Positions 33,601 through 43,093 of a stretch of DNA of 64,000 nt are shown here, piece after piece. The position numbers were made by a program, and so were the translations under genes. Origin of the DNA: Phaeosaccion multiseriatum (Eukaryota > Ochrophyta, other classes); NCBI GenBank assembly GCA_965112735.1, contig OZ218957.1, positions 434,001-498,000 of the forward strand, written 5' to 3'. Position 1 is the stretch's first letter. Every line of letters begins with the position of its first letter. The notes under the pieces were generated by a model. The model ran no database searches. It was given only the letters and a program-made list of their open reading frames with translations, and had not been told where the DNA came from.

Positions 33601-36499
33601 GCTGCTGCTGCTGCTGCCGCTGCTGCTGCGCCGGCGCTGCCATTATTCGCTCCTTCCTCCCCACCTGCTTCCCAGGTTGCCTCTCCCACAACACCACCCC
33701 CTCCGACGGAAGCGCCACCGCTGCTGTCACTGCTGCTACCAGCGTTGTTCACTTCCTCTGCCACCGCCGTGGCCACCTCTCCCGACAAGCCTGGTGAGAA
33801 GGTGAGAAGGGGTAGGAGTATGTGGGCAAAGGGAAAGGGCGTGGGAGGGTGTGGGTGGGCGGAGACGTGTGAGTGACGCGGAAACCATTGAGTATCAATC
33901 ATCAAAGTCGAGCGGCCCTTGACATATGCAAACACTGCCACCCATCACCCCTGAGTTATACATGCTGTATCACCAACTGCCTTACATCACGTACCCTGGC
34001 CCTCGCCCTCGGAGCTGCTGGCTACTGCCGCTGGTGCCTCTGTTGAGCTTTCTCCCGAAGCCATCATTGATCCCTCCGCCGAGCTCTGCCCCTCCTCGCC
34101 TCCTCCTCTTCCCCCTCCACCGCTTGCTGCCCCGGCCTTGTAGGAAGAGGATGATAATCGAGCAGGAGGGATACAGAAGCGGCACATGGTTTGAACAGAA
34201 GGCATGTCGTTGAAACAGCAGGCACATGGTTTAAACAGCGGGAGGAGCATTGCAGACGGCGTAGGAGCAGCCGCAAGACAGGGCGTATACAGGCATACAG
34301 GCATACAGGCATACAGGCATACAGGCATACAGGTATAATACAGGCATACAGGCATACAGGTATAATACAGGCACACAGGCATACAGGCATACAGGCATAC
34401 AGGTATAATACAGGCACACAGGCATACCAATGCATACAGGCACAGAGGCATGCAGGCACACAGGCATACAGGCATACAGGCATACAGGCATACAGGCATA
34501 CAGGCATACGGGCACACAGGCATACAGGCATACAGGCATACAGGCACACAGGCACAGAGGCATATGCACACAGACATACAGGCACACAGGCACACAGGCA
34601 TACAGGCGTACAGGCATACACGCTACCCCGACAGCCCCCTCTGCTGTGATAAAAGGCATATCTATCGTTTGGGTGGTACTGTAGGCATAGATATGCCTTT
34701 ATCACAACACCCTCTCTGACGCTCGACACGAGAGAGCCCTTTCCTGCCTCAACCCCCCTCCCCGACAAAACACAAGCGCCCAGTTTCCAGTTTCAGCTGC
34801 ACGCCCAACCTTGCCCCCTCTCCCTCTCTCTCTCTCCCCCACTCAAATCACTCACCCCAGTGGGGAGTGGCGGCCCTTCTCCCTCGCCTTTGCCCTCCCC
34901 TTCTGTGCCCTTGCCCTTGAAGAAATCCTTCAGCTGCTGCGGAGGTTTCGGAAGCGCTGGAAGCATATCCACCACTCCCGAGAGTGTGCGCCCGGCCCCG
35001 TCGAATATCGCTGGCGGGCGCAGGTAGAACACTTCGAGCGGTTCGGGCAGCGACTCCCACCACTCCTCCTCCTCGCCCTCGAGGGCCGCCTTTGCTTGCA
35101 TGGAGCTCTTGCGATTCGCCCTTCGTGCACGTCATCACAAATGGCATACGATCGGGAAGTATAGCACTCGTCTTTAGCTTCCTTCTACTAACGTCATCAT
35201 CATCGACGCCACCATAACCGCTTGCTCTCCCCCTTCCCTGACTCCTTTTCCTCCTCCTCCTCCTCCTCCTCTTCCTCCTCCTCCTCCTCCTCCCCCCCCT
35301 CTCTCTCTCTTCACCTCTTCCTTCTCCTCCTCTCGCTCCTAACTCTATAACGTATGCCCCATTCTCTGTGTCGGCCTACCCCTCTGTCTCTCTCACCTCG
35401 ACTCGAGCCACTCTTTCCTCTCCTCAGCAGAGAAATTTGCTTGGGAACGTATAATGTCCGGTACGTCCAACAGGCCCTTTGTGTTGTGAAACTTCTTCTC
35501 ATTGGCGTCTAAGACGTACGCACCCAAGCCTACAACGGCGACCCCTCCCAGCAGGACGAATTTTATGAGGCCCTGCACGTTTGGGGGAGGGGAGGGGAGG
35601 AAGGAGGGGGGGCTGGTGAGTATATGTAGGAGGTAGGGAGGGAGGAAGGAAGGCACGTTTTCGTGCGTTCCTTCCTTTGGGTTGCCGTGTCTGACCCAAC
35701 TCCGACTCACCAACGCTGCGCCTCCACCAGCCGCTTCTTCGCCTTCACCAGCCGGGGTGGGAGGTGGCTTCCCCGCCATAGCGGATGTACCGACATTCTC
35801 TGCTGGTAGCGATCCTGCCACAGACAGGGGGGCATGAAAGAGAAGGGAGGGGCAAGGTCAGAGGACGCAAAACTACTTAACCTCAGCGCAATACGATGTA
35901 TCGCTATACCGGCGCTCCGTTCCCAGATTACCGATGCGTCAGTCCGATAGTCTGGCACTGATCTCAGTCGAATGCCGTCAGCCCTAATGGCGATACTACC
36001 TCGTTTGCTTGTTGGTTGCACTTTTGAGTCACTGAAGTGCCATAGATCAAAGGGGGCGGGGAAAAAAGGCAAACACCCCACAACCATTGATTGCATAAAG
36101 ATAGGAGCCACTGCGCAAATGCAGTGACCAAGCAAGACGGCGCAGCCTTTCACACGCACTGTTTTCCAGGAGCTGAGGGTGAGAAGGGACGTTCCAAAAT
36201 CGCCCCCATGTTCTTGCCTTGACGCTTCTCCAACCACACCCACCTGCTGTTGCCGTACTACTGCCCGTCCCTGGTGCAGCTGCCGCTCCTTTCCTCCCTG
36301 CAGAAGACGCCCCCAGAATAGGTTTCTTCTTGGAGGTCGTAGAGTGGCAGCGAAGAAGAGAGATACGCCCACCCTTGCTGCTGGGAGCAATGATTCCTCT
36401 CTCACCCTTTGGCATTCTCAAGCTTCCTCCCGGGCAGCTTCTCGACGTACCGCTGCCATGCCGAAGCAGGCGCAGGGAAGACCGTCTTGCCCCAATCAT
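28014..36499 (-). CDS. MIC60: MICOS subunit MIC60 (mitofilin)
   Basis: Nineteen exons join in frame to 923 aa: 36499-36244, 35814-35711, 35572-35397, 35120-34856, 34136-33995, 33790-33299, 32840-32608, 32359-32256, 31930-31825, 31543-31406, 31135-31091, 30865-30729, 30311-30151, 29809-29740, 29379-29321, 28887-28831, 28639-28554, 28284-28217, 28086-28014. Exon 1 is an Arg/Ser-rich mitochondrial presequence (MIGARRSSLRLLRHGSGTSR). Exon 3 begins with the inner-membrane anchor GLIKFVLLGGVAVVGLGAY. Exon 6 is an Ala/Gly insert of low complexity. Exons 7-13 form a long charged coiled coil in the intermembrane space. Exons 14-19 carry the conserved mitofilin C-terminus (LVKGIPTENDLSLRFD, LPPLPAEIAKDWVEDVKCRL), which shapes crista junctions. 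Human mitofilin is about 760 aa; the extra length is the low-complexity insert. This is a core MICOS gene and supports aerobic mitochondria with cristae. Confidence 0.93.
29090..29320. repeat. CA-rich microsatellite in MIC60 intron
   Basis: On the coding (minus) strand the intron opens at 29320 with GTGTGTGTGT, so the donor is the first unit of the repeat. Confidence 0.9.
29511..29640. repeat. GTAG tetranucleotide array in MIC60 intron
   Basis: Degenerate GTAG/TAGG units with interruptions, in the intron between exons 14 and 15. Confidence 0.85.
29935..30145. repeat. GA and GAAA array in MIC60 intron
   Basis: GA dinucleotides with a duplicated subunit (GCGGAGATGGCAAAGAGAGA occurs at 29993 and 30049), next to the exon 13 donor. 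Confidence 0.85.
30346..30697. repeat. GGA triplet and GA dinucleotide arrays in MIC60 intron
   Basis: Poly-GGA at 30346-30480 and poly-GA at 30612-30697 dominate the intron between exons 12 and 13. Confidence 0.9.
30925..30980. repeat. Perfect 15-bp inverted repeat in MIC60 intron
   Basis: GGCCAACAAAACAGG at 30925-30939 and its exact reverse complement at 30966-30980, separated by 26 bp. It can form a stem-loop in the pre-mRNA of the intron between exons 11 and 12. Confidence 0.85.
31936..32010. repeat. GGGA tetranucleotide array in MIC60 intron
   Basis: GGGA and GATGGAG units just outside the acceptor of exon 9. Confidence 0.85.
34285..34621. repeat. 10-bp minisatellite in MIC60 intron
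   Basis: About 33 tandem copies of AGGCATACAG with variants (AGGCACACAG, AGGTATAATACAG) fill the middle of the intron between exons 4 and 5. Open frames of both strands across it are repetitive (YRHTG or CLYACMPV) and not genes. Confidence 0.92.
34643..34707. repeat. Inverted repeat beside the minisatellite
   Basis: GTGATAAAAGGCATATCTAT at 34646 pairs with ATAGATATGCCTTTATCAC at about 34687-34705, with one unpaired A and a loop of about 21 bp. It resembles a small fold-back element; no target-site duplication is obvious. Confidence 0.7.
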
Positions 36500-36640
36500 T
36501 GCTGCTCCGCGCCTTGCAACACAGACACACACAGGCACTGCGCTGAAAAGGGAAAAAGAAAAAATCTCGAGCTCATCGACAAACAATGTCGACCAACAAG
36601 AGCCCTTTCCCCAATTCGGAAAAAAAAAAAAGTTGGGCTA
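36500..36640. promoter_or_regulatory. Upstream region of MIC60
   Basis: The MIC60 promoter and 5' leader should lie from 36500 rightwards. No specific motif is claimed. A run of A residues is at 36621-36632. Confidence 0.4.
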
Positions 36641-37122
36641 GCAAGGGCCGTAGGCCCTCGACCTATTTATAGGCCGCCTAGGCGGCGGCCTAGGCGGAGG
36701 CCGGAGGCCCGCGGCCTAGGGCAGACGCCAACTAGGCGCAGGTCCAGGGCGGGAATATGCTCATATGCCCCTGGGCTGGCCCGGAACCCGCCCAAGTGTC
36801 GTCAGTTTTAAGCAAGCAGGAAATGTATTGCATGGGATAAGTGGCTGAGGAGTAGACTTGGTTCGTGTTGTCTCTTCCGCCTCGCTGGCCCTACGAGGAC
36901 GAGTGCAGGCCTACAGGTGTGCTGCTACCCACTGGCTGGGCGGCACCACGCACGCGCCCACGGTCACTGGGAGGCTGCCTAGAGGCGGGCTATAGGCCGC
37001 CTAGGGCTCAAAAGTGAGCGGCCTAGACCGGCCGACCGCCGCCTAGGCCTATTTCGGCCGAAGGCCGAGCGGCCTAGCGGTCTAGAGCCTAGGCCGCTAG
37101 GCGTGCACGGGGCCGACTCTCT

Positions 37123-37153
<31 letters not shown>

Positions 37154-37340
37154 TCACTATGTACAGATACCACCACCAGCAATCTCAACAACTTATCTGC
37201 TACGTTTACATTCTTGGTGGGGAGTGCGGAGTTTCGGGCGGGTCGAGAAAACACAACTTTTTACTTTATTTTTACAGTACGATCGGCTCCAGACTGGCCT
37301 AGAAGCCTATGCCCTAGGCCCTAGGCCGGCGGTTCTAGGC
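36640..37340. repeat. CTAGGC-rich, self-complementary GC block
   Basis: Dense short palindromes built on GGCCTAGGC and GCCGCCTAGG occupy 36640-36730, 36960-37110 and 37290-37345, in both orientations. Between them lies less repetitive DNA with a CT run (37113-37154). No protein family is visible. Confidence 0.7.
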
Positions 37341-37354
37341 CTAGGCCTCGACCT

Positions 37355-37535
37355 ATCTGAGGCGCAGCCGGCCTGATTATTGATTATGACCGGCGCCAGC
37401 CGGCCTGATTACTGATTCTGCCGCCAGCCCGAGGAAATGGCCGGCGCCAGCCGGCCTGGTTGCTAATTTCCCCGGCCTGATTACTGATTATGCGCCAGCC
37501 GGGGGCTGATGACTGATTACGGCCGGCGCACACAG
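37355..37535. repeat. Imperfect tandem repeat GCCAGCCGGCCTGATTACTG
   Basis: Four to five degenerate units of GCCAGCCGGCCTGATTACTG with intervening TATGACCGGC-type sequence. Non-coding by appearance. Confidence 0.75.
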
Positions 37536-37613
37536 TAATCTTGTCCAGGGTCGATAGGCCTAGCTAGGCCGGGGGGGCTGCGCCAAAAAAAGGCCTAGGC
37601 CGGGGGCCTGGGG

Positions 37614-37790
37614 AATGATTGAGGCCACGTCCTCAAAGCGTGAACTCAAACTGACTTCTCTCAGAGGGGAGGCCTCTGAAGGCCTCTTGTCAGGGCTGTG
37701 TGAGAAGGAAGGACGACGAGGCAAAAAGAGAGGCTATGATGGCATCAAGCAGCTTCACAACAGCACTCCGAGCACTAGGGCTGCGATGCT
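37614..37790 (+). repeat. Third, short copy of the duplicated upstream segment
   Basis: The segment matches 3712-3870 in the same orientation and 21400-21235 in reverse. It shares CCTCAAAGCGTGAACTCAAA, the AGGCCTCTGAAGGCCTCTTG palindrome and the GCTGCGATG end. Only about 175 bp of the 1.6-kb unit is present. The same reading frame (KRELKLTSLRGEASEGLLS) is open in all three copies, which hints at former or actual coding function. Confidence 0.8.
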
Positions 37791-37793
37791 CAC

Positions 37794-37914
37794 TAGCTGC
37801 CGAGAGCCTGTTTGTCTTCGCCGCTCGTACTTGACTCTGTTGGGCATTACTACAGCTTCTGTTTTTCTCTATGGATCGGCTTATATCATTTATTATGAAG
37901 AAAATACGAGGTAA
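37794..37914 (+). CDS. Candidate small membrane-protein first exon
   Basis: An ATG directly after the repeat copy opens MLTSCREPVCLRRSYLTLLG and a hydrophobic stretch (TTASVFLYGSAYIIYYEENT), ending at a good donor (AG|GTAAGT at 37911). It could be exon 1 of a one-span membrane protein, but I found no convincing second exon before 38.6 kb. It may be chance. Confidence 0.2.
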
Positions 37915-38685
37915 GTAGTACTACGAAGGAGGAAGGAGCCACCGAAGTACATTCAAGTCCAGTGTCGCGCAAGACAAAATTGACACTCCCAACGCCGCAC
38001 GTCAGTGTAGCAGTGTAGTGTACGGTACAGCGCACTGTTCTCAGAACCCTGCTACCCCCCCCCCCCGGCTTTTAACACTCACCCACCCACCCACCCACCC
38101 ACCCATCTGCTATTTCCCAACTCATCTTTCCCCACGCAGCAGCTCCACAGCACCGCCCCCCCCAATGCTCTGCCCCGAAAGGCGCTCCTCCGCCACCCCG
38201 TCCTTCCTTCCTCAATGCCCAAATGACCTTCTCTTCACTGCCTCACGCTCACGGTGGACCGAATCACCGCCCTACAATCAAATCAAAAGCACCCCCAAGA
38301 ATGCACACGCACGCACACACGCACACACACACACACCCCAGGGCCATCTCGCTCCAACTGAAATCAGGCCTCTCTCCTTGCGTCACAAGACCCAGACACA
38401 GAGGCAGATGCCCGACACGCGAGGGTCCGGGGTCTCGTCGTCGCCAGAACCATCTCCCGGTCGGAAGGTCTCCCCCTCACACACACCATATGCAGCACGG
38501 CACACGCTTGCTCCTCCTCATGTATCCCGTCTAGTCCGCCCTGGCCACAAGTAATCAATCAACGCGACGACGACCCCACCGCAAAGGTCCGGTGCACCAG
38601 CGGTGAATCTCGTGAGTCGATCGATACTATAGACCAAAAGTCGATACTATAGACCAAAAGTCGATCGATACTTCAATGCTCGATG
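37915..38685. other. Intergenic region left of the carrier gene
   Basis: Simple-sequence tracts (CCCA at 38084-38106, CA at 38305-38337) and a duplicated GTCGATACTATAGACCAAAA at about 38616 and 38640, immediately past the stop of the carrier gene. No conserved gene. Confidence 0.5.
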
Positions 38686-40379
38686 TTACACCCCCGCTTG
38701 GAGGAGGAGGTCTTTGGAGACGGTGACCCCCATGAAGCAGGCGGCGTTGGCAGGGAAGGCCCTCACAAGGGCGGGGCGGATGCCTTTGAAGAAGCCTGTC
38801 CACCCCTCCTCCTTGAGAAGATACCTGTGTGTGTTTGTGTGTGTGTGTGTATGTGTGTATGTGTGTGTGGGGGGGGTGGGGGGGGGGCAGTGTGTGTGTG
38901 TTTTGTGTGTGTGTGTATGTGTGTGGGTGGGGGGGGGGGGGGTAAGTGCGTGCGGCCGAGCAGGGAGGAAGGGAGGGAGGAGGGAGGACGAACAGACAGG
39001 GGGGTGACATTGCTGGAGTGAGAAGGTGTGTGTGTCTTTGTGAGAGTGAGTGAATTTGTGTGCGTGTGAGATGGTGAATGTGTGTGTGCGTGAGTGATGG
39101 AGTAAGCATGTGTGTTTTCCCCTTTTTGCAACTGTGATTGTGAGTGGTGTGTGTGTTTTATGTGTGTGAGAGTGAGTGAGTGAGTGAGTGAGTGAGTGAG
39201 TGAGTGAGTGAGTGAGTCACTTTTCACCCCTCACCCCTCACCCCTCACCTGGCCACATCCACTGTCCCCTTGTACGTCCCCTCCGGAGCCGTTTGCCACC
39301 TCGACTTGACCGTATCGGCAGGTATAGCGACCACCCAGTTCATCATACCCGCCAGACCGCCAGCTGTGAGTATGCCCGCTGTGGAGATAGTACCGTCCTG
39401 TCTTGTGAAGGCGGCTTTGCTGACTTCGTATGTTCCAAAGTATGTCGCCGAGCCCGGCACGTCCTGATTGTGGCGGGTGGTGGGTGGGGAGGGATGGGGG
39501 AGGGGGAGAAAATAATGAAAAAAGGGGAGGGGACGAATGAAGTGGCAAGGACGAAAGCAAGAGGGAAAGCAAAAGAAGGCACATACACGCTCACAGGGCA
39601 GAAGGAGACGAAGAAGCCGAAGGAGGAAGGACAAAGAGGGTATTATAAGCATAGCGCCAGGCATGCATGAAATATACACCTTCGTGGTGGCAACCGACCC
39701 GCATGCCCACCATCCGCACATGCTACGTCGTAGAAAACAACAGTCAAAGAGCAGTGTCGCTCCTTCGGCCGCCGATGCGTGCATACCCCATGCGAGACGA
39801 ATACAAGCTTCAAAAGTCAGTTTCGAGAGCGACGCCCGCACAACACGTACCCGTAAGAGGGTGGCCTCCCAGCCCTTGTACACACTGCTCAGCCCTCCTG
39901 TTCTCATGAGCTCTCGGCCGCAGCCGGACAAGGTTGTGTACTTGGGCTCCTTGAGCCTGCCGGCCGCCACCTCCTGCCCTTGGATCTGCAGCAGGCACTT
40001 CATCCTCTCGATAGGAGCCGTCAGCACCTGCATGAGGGTAGGAGGAGGCAGACAGACAGACAGGCAGGCCGGCACGGAGAGAGGCAGGCAGGCAGGCAGG
40101 CAGGCAGACAGGCAGGAAGGCAGACAGGCAGACAGGCAGACAGGCAGACAGGCAGACAAGACAGGCGGTAGACAGTCAGGCAGGCAGGCAGGCAGGCAGG
40201 CAGGCCGGCCGGCCGGCCGGCAGACAGACGAGCAGACAGGCAGACAGGCAGACAGGCAGACAGGAGGGCCATAGTCGTTGGTATTGCTGTTGGTGGTGGT
40301 GGGGGGGGGGGTAGATTGGGTAAGGTGTGGTGCAGTGGGAGCGCGAGAGAGTGGAGGGCTGGAGACAGAGTGAGAAAGG

Positions 40380-40434
<55 letters not shown>

Positions 40435-41671
40435 CGAGAGTCTACACTGAAGCTGAGGCTGAAGCTTACCGTGGCCGGAAACCCCGACAGGCCCCCCGCC
40501 ACGAACTTGTCCGTTATCGTCATGTGTGAGTGCTCCGGCCTACCGGTCAAAGATCTCTGTTTAGGGAGGGGAGGGGAGGGAGGGGAAGGGGGAGGAGGGG
40601 AGGGAGGGAGAGAAAGGTGGAAGGGACAAGCATTGGTGCGTAGTGTTCAGCGTTGATATGAAAGGGAAAGTGGGCCTTGCTCTCCACATGTACGGCTCAC
40701 AGTTTGTTGTCCGCCTTCCTATCTCCCGCATCGCATCCCGGAAACCTCTCCTTCTCTTTCTATCTTCCCCAATCAGCGGCAGGACGGGCGTGCTTGGGGC
40801 GTTGGTTCCCTTTGCCTTTCCTTTCTATCCTGTCCTTCCTCCTTTCCCTGGCCAATTCAACCCCGTGCCTTACAATCAGGTTGAGACTCGTGTCATATCC
40901 CCAGAACGACACGGCGAAGATCGGTGTGATTCCCAGTAGAGGAGCAGATACGCCTCTGTAGAAGCCTCGGGGCTTTGGAGGAGACGGCATGCCCGTCGAA
41001 GCAGGAGCAGTAGCGCGGGGACAGACCAAGGGGGGAGGGAGGAGGGGGAGATGGGTGAGGGGGAGGAGGAAACGAAGTAGACAAAGAGGGCGCGCGGGGG
41101 GGGGGTGTTCGTGAGAGAGAGAAAGAGGCATGGGAGAGAAATCGAGAGAGAGGGGGACGTTGGTTAAGAAGCAGGCATTGTTGATAAGAAGGGGGGGGGT
41201 GCGGGGAAGAGCGTGGCACAGAGATCGACACAGGACGTCGATCAAACGTCGATGGTCGACTCGGTCCCTCACCCCTTCCGCCTTGATGGTTTTCCTTGCC
41301 ACGTCCATGATGCCTTTGTACTGGTCTCCACCGGTCTGGATCTTTACTTTGATGAGGTCTGGCCACCAGAGAACATGAGGGACGGGTGGGGAAGGTGTGA
41401 GAAAGCCTGAGCTCCTGGGGAGAGGAGGAGCGGCAGGTGGAGGAGCCGTCATCCGCCTCCCGCGCGACGCTCTTCCTCCCGTTCCTCTCTCTGCATCTCT
41501 CCTCCTCCATCTTCCTTCCCCTCCCAACTCACCTAGCGGATGGCCAACTATGACGAGGCATAGCCCCCCAAACCCGCCAGAGAGGAAGGAGTTCGCAGCT
41601 GAGGGAGGCTTTCCCTGAAGAGGCGTTTCATCCTCCTCTCCCAAACGGGCTGCCTCAATCTCCTCTGCCAT
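38686..41671 (-). CDS. Mitochondrial carrier (carnitine/acylcarnitine carrier-like)
   Basis: Seven exons join in frame to 313 aa: 41671-41533, 41358-41273, 40972-40874, 40556-40470, 40027-39851, 39463-39249, 38824-38686. The three tandem carrier repeats are complete. Repeat 1 has NSFLSGGFGGLCLVIVGHPL then DLIKVKIQTGG (PxD/ExxKxxxQ type) and GFYRGVSAPLLGITP. Repeat 2 has FVAGGLSGFPATVLTAPIER then MKCLLQIQG. Repeat 3 has LAGMMNWVVAIPADTVKSRW and FFKGIRPALVRAFPANAACF. Six membrane spans are implied. The FGG start of repeat 1 and the NAACF end resemble the carnitine/acylcarnitine and ornithine carrier branch (SLC25A20/29/15). Substrate is inferred only from resemblance. It would act in the inner mitochondrial membrane. 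The ATG at 41671 was preferred over an upstream in-frame ATG at 41761, because carriers begin close to repeat 1. Confidence 0.9.
38825..38945. repeat. GT/CA tract abutting the last acceptor of the carrier gene
   Basis: On the coding strand the intron ends CACACACACAG, so the repeat merges into the 3' splice site of exon 7. Confidence 0.8.
40080..40435. repeat. CAGG/CAGACAGG array and GA run in carrier introns
   Basis: Tetramer and octamer arrays at 40080-40262 and GA at 40384-40431, all in the intron between exons 4 and 5. Confidence 0.85.
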
Positions 41672-42066
41672 CCTTGGTTGAAGAAGAACAACAACTAGGG
41701 CGGCCGATGATAAAGCACCCTGTGAGCCCTGTAGCACCAACACGGGTTTTTCTCCCGGCACCTATCTTCGCCTCACCACCGTCGCCATCGAGACCCACGG
41801 ACGACTCGGCGCACAGGCGCAATCGCTCCTACACGCACTCGCCGAGCACGTGGTCTCCCGCACGGGCCGCACAGGCCCTTCCACCACCAAGGGCCACGTC
41901 CTGACCAGACTCCGCCGCCTCGTCAGCTGCAGCCACCACATGTGGCTCCGGAGCGAGAGCGCGCCTTCCTGGGTCGGCTCAACCGCAGTGCTGGTCCTGC
42001 ACCTCCCCTCCCCGACCGAGAGGGGGAGTAACCGGTCCCTCGAGGGCCCCGGAGACACAGCGACAC

Positions 42067-42139
<73 letters not shown>

Positions 42140-42362
42140 CGCGCTTTCGTTTTCTTATTTCTTATTTCTTAGGTGATTCCTATTAAGTCAATAAATACTT
42201 CCTCAGTTCTCATGCAATATTACACGTGCAATACTACGATACAGCGTTCTTGCCCAAAAGAATCCACACCAGTGACTCCACGTCATGAGTGTCCTTCAGT
42301 CAAAAGGAAGCCTCGGAACAAGAGGGGCGTATGTTGCCGCTCTTTTCCCCTGCTTCTAACTT
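41672..42362. other. Intergenic region with a possible retroelement fragment and CA repeat
   Basis: Plus-strand frame at about 41767-41940 reads LTTVAIETHGRLGAQAQSLL and HALAEHVV, resembling the ETFGxxGxxA segment near the end of some non-LTR retrotransposon reverse transcriptases. No catalytic YxDD or endonuclease part is present, so at best it is a small relic. A CA run occupies 42066-42140. The carrier promoter lies at the left and the 3' end of the GT8 gene at the right. Confidence 0.35.
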
Positions 42363-43048
42363 CTAAACCTTCCTCCTCCTACTACTGCTCTTACTGCTGC
42401 TGCTGCTGCCCCTACTGCTGCTGCTGCTGCTGTTACTACTACTATCCAACCCCCTGACCATCGCCACCGCCACCACATCCACCACCGCTGCCAACGCCGC
42501 AGCCAGCCAAAGCCCGCTATCCACGTACAGAAAGCAGCCCACGATGCCGAGCCCAACAGCCGCGGCACCCTGTCGAAGCCTCTTGTTGCAAGAATGGGCA
42601 GCGTACACACCCAAGCTCAGGTAGAGCAAGGCAAAGAGCACCAGGGGACTAATGGAGGCCCAGGACTCCGGCAGAAGCGATGCGTCCCCGCCGCCCCCGC
42701 CGCCCCCCATACAGCCCCGCGCCACGCTGTGGAAGGACAGGCCCGTTGCTTCCTGCCACCACGCGCCCACGGCCGCGCACAGACCGCACGCCACGACCAG
42801 GCTCATCTGCAGCCGCCGCAGGGTGAGCCCGGGCCCTTGTCCGCCGGGTCTCCTGCCCCTCCTTCCTCCTCCTCCTCCTCCTGCTGCTGCTGCTGCTGCT
42901 GCTGCTGATGTTGCTACCCTGAACCCCCGCAAGGCTGCCACTGACGGAGGGATGTGCAGGCCCCACGAGCTCGACCTCAGCTCTCCTTCGACCAAGCTCA
43001 GGCCTGCCTTCTCGCCTCCTCCCCCTCCTCCTCGTCCTCCTCCTCCTC

Positions 43049-43093
<45 letters not shown>

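Noticed and set aside
34285-34621. CRISPR-like array of regular repeats
   Set aside because: The repeats are directly contiguous, with no unique spacers, and lie in a eukaryotic intron.
34191-34768. Repeat proteins with YRHTGIQA or CLYACMPV units
   Set aside because: They are translations of a 10-bp minisatellite in an intron. Such DNA is open in several frames without being coding.
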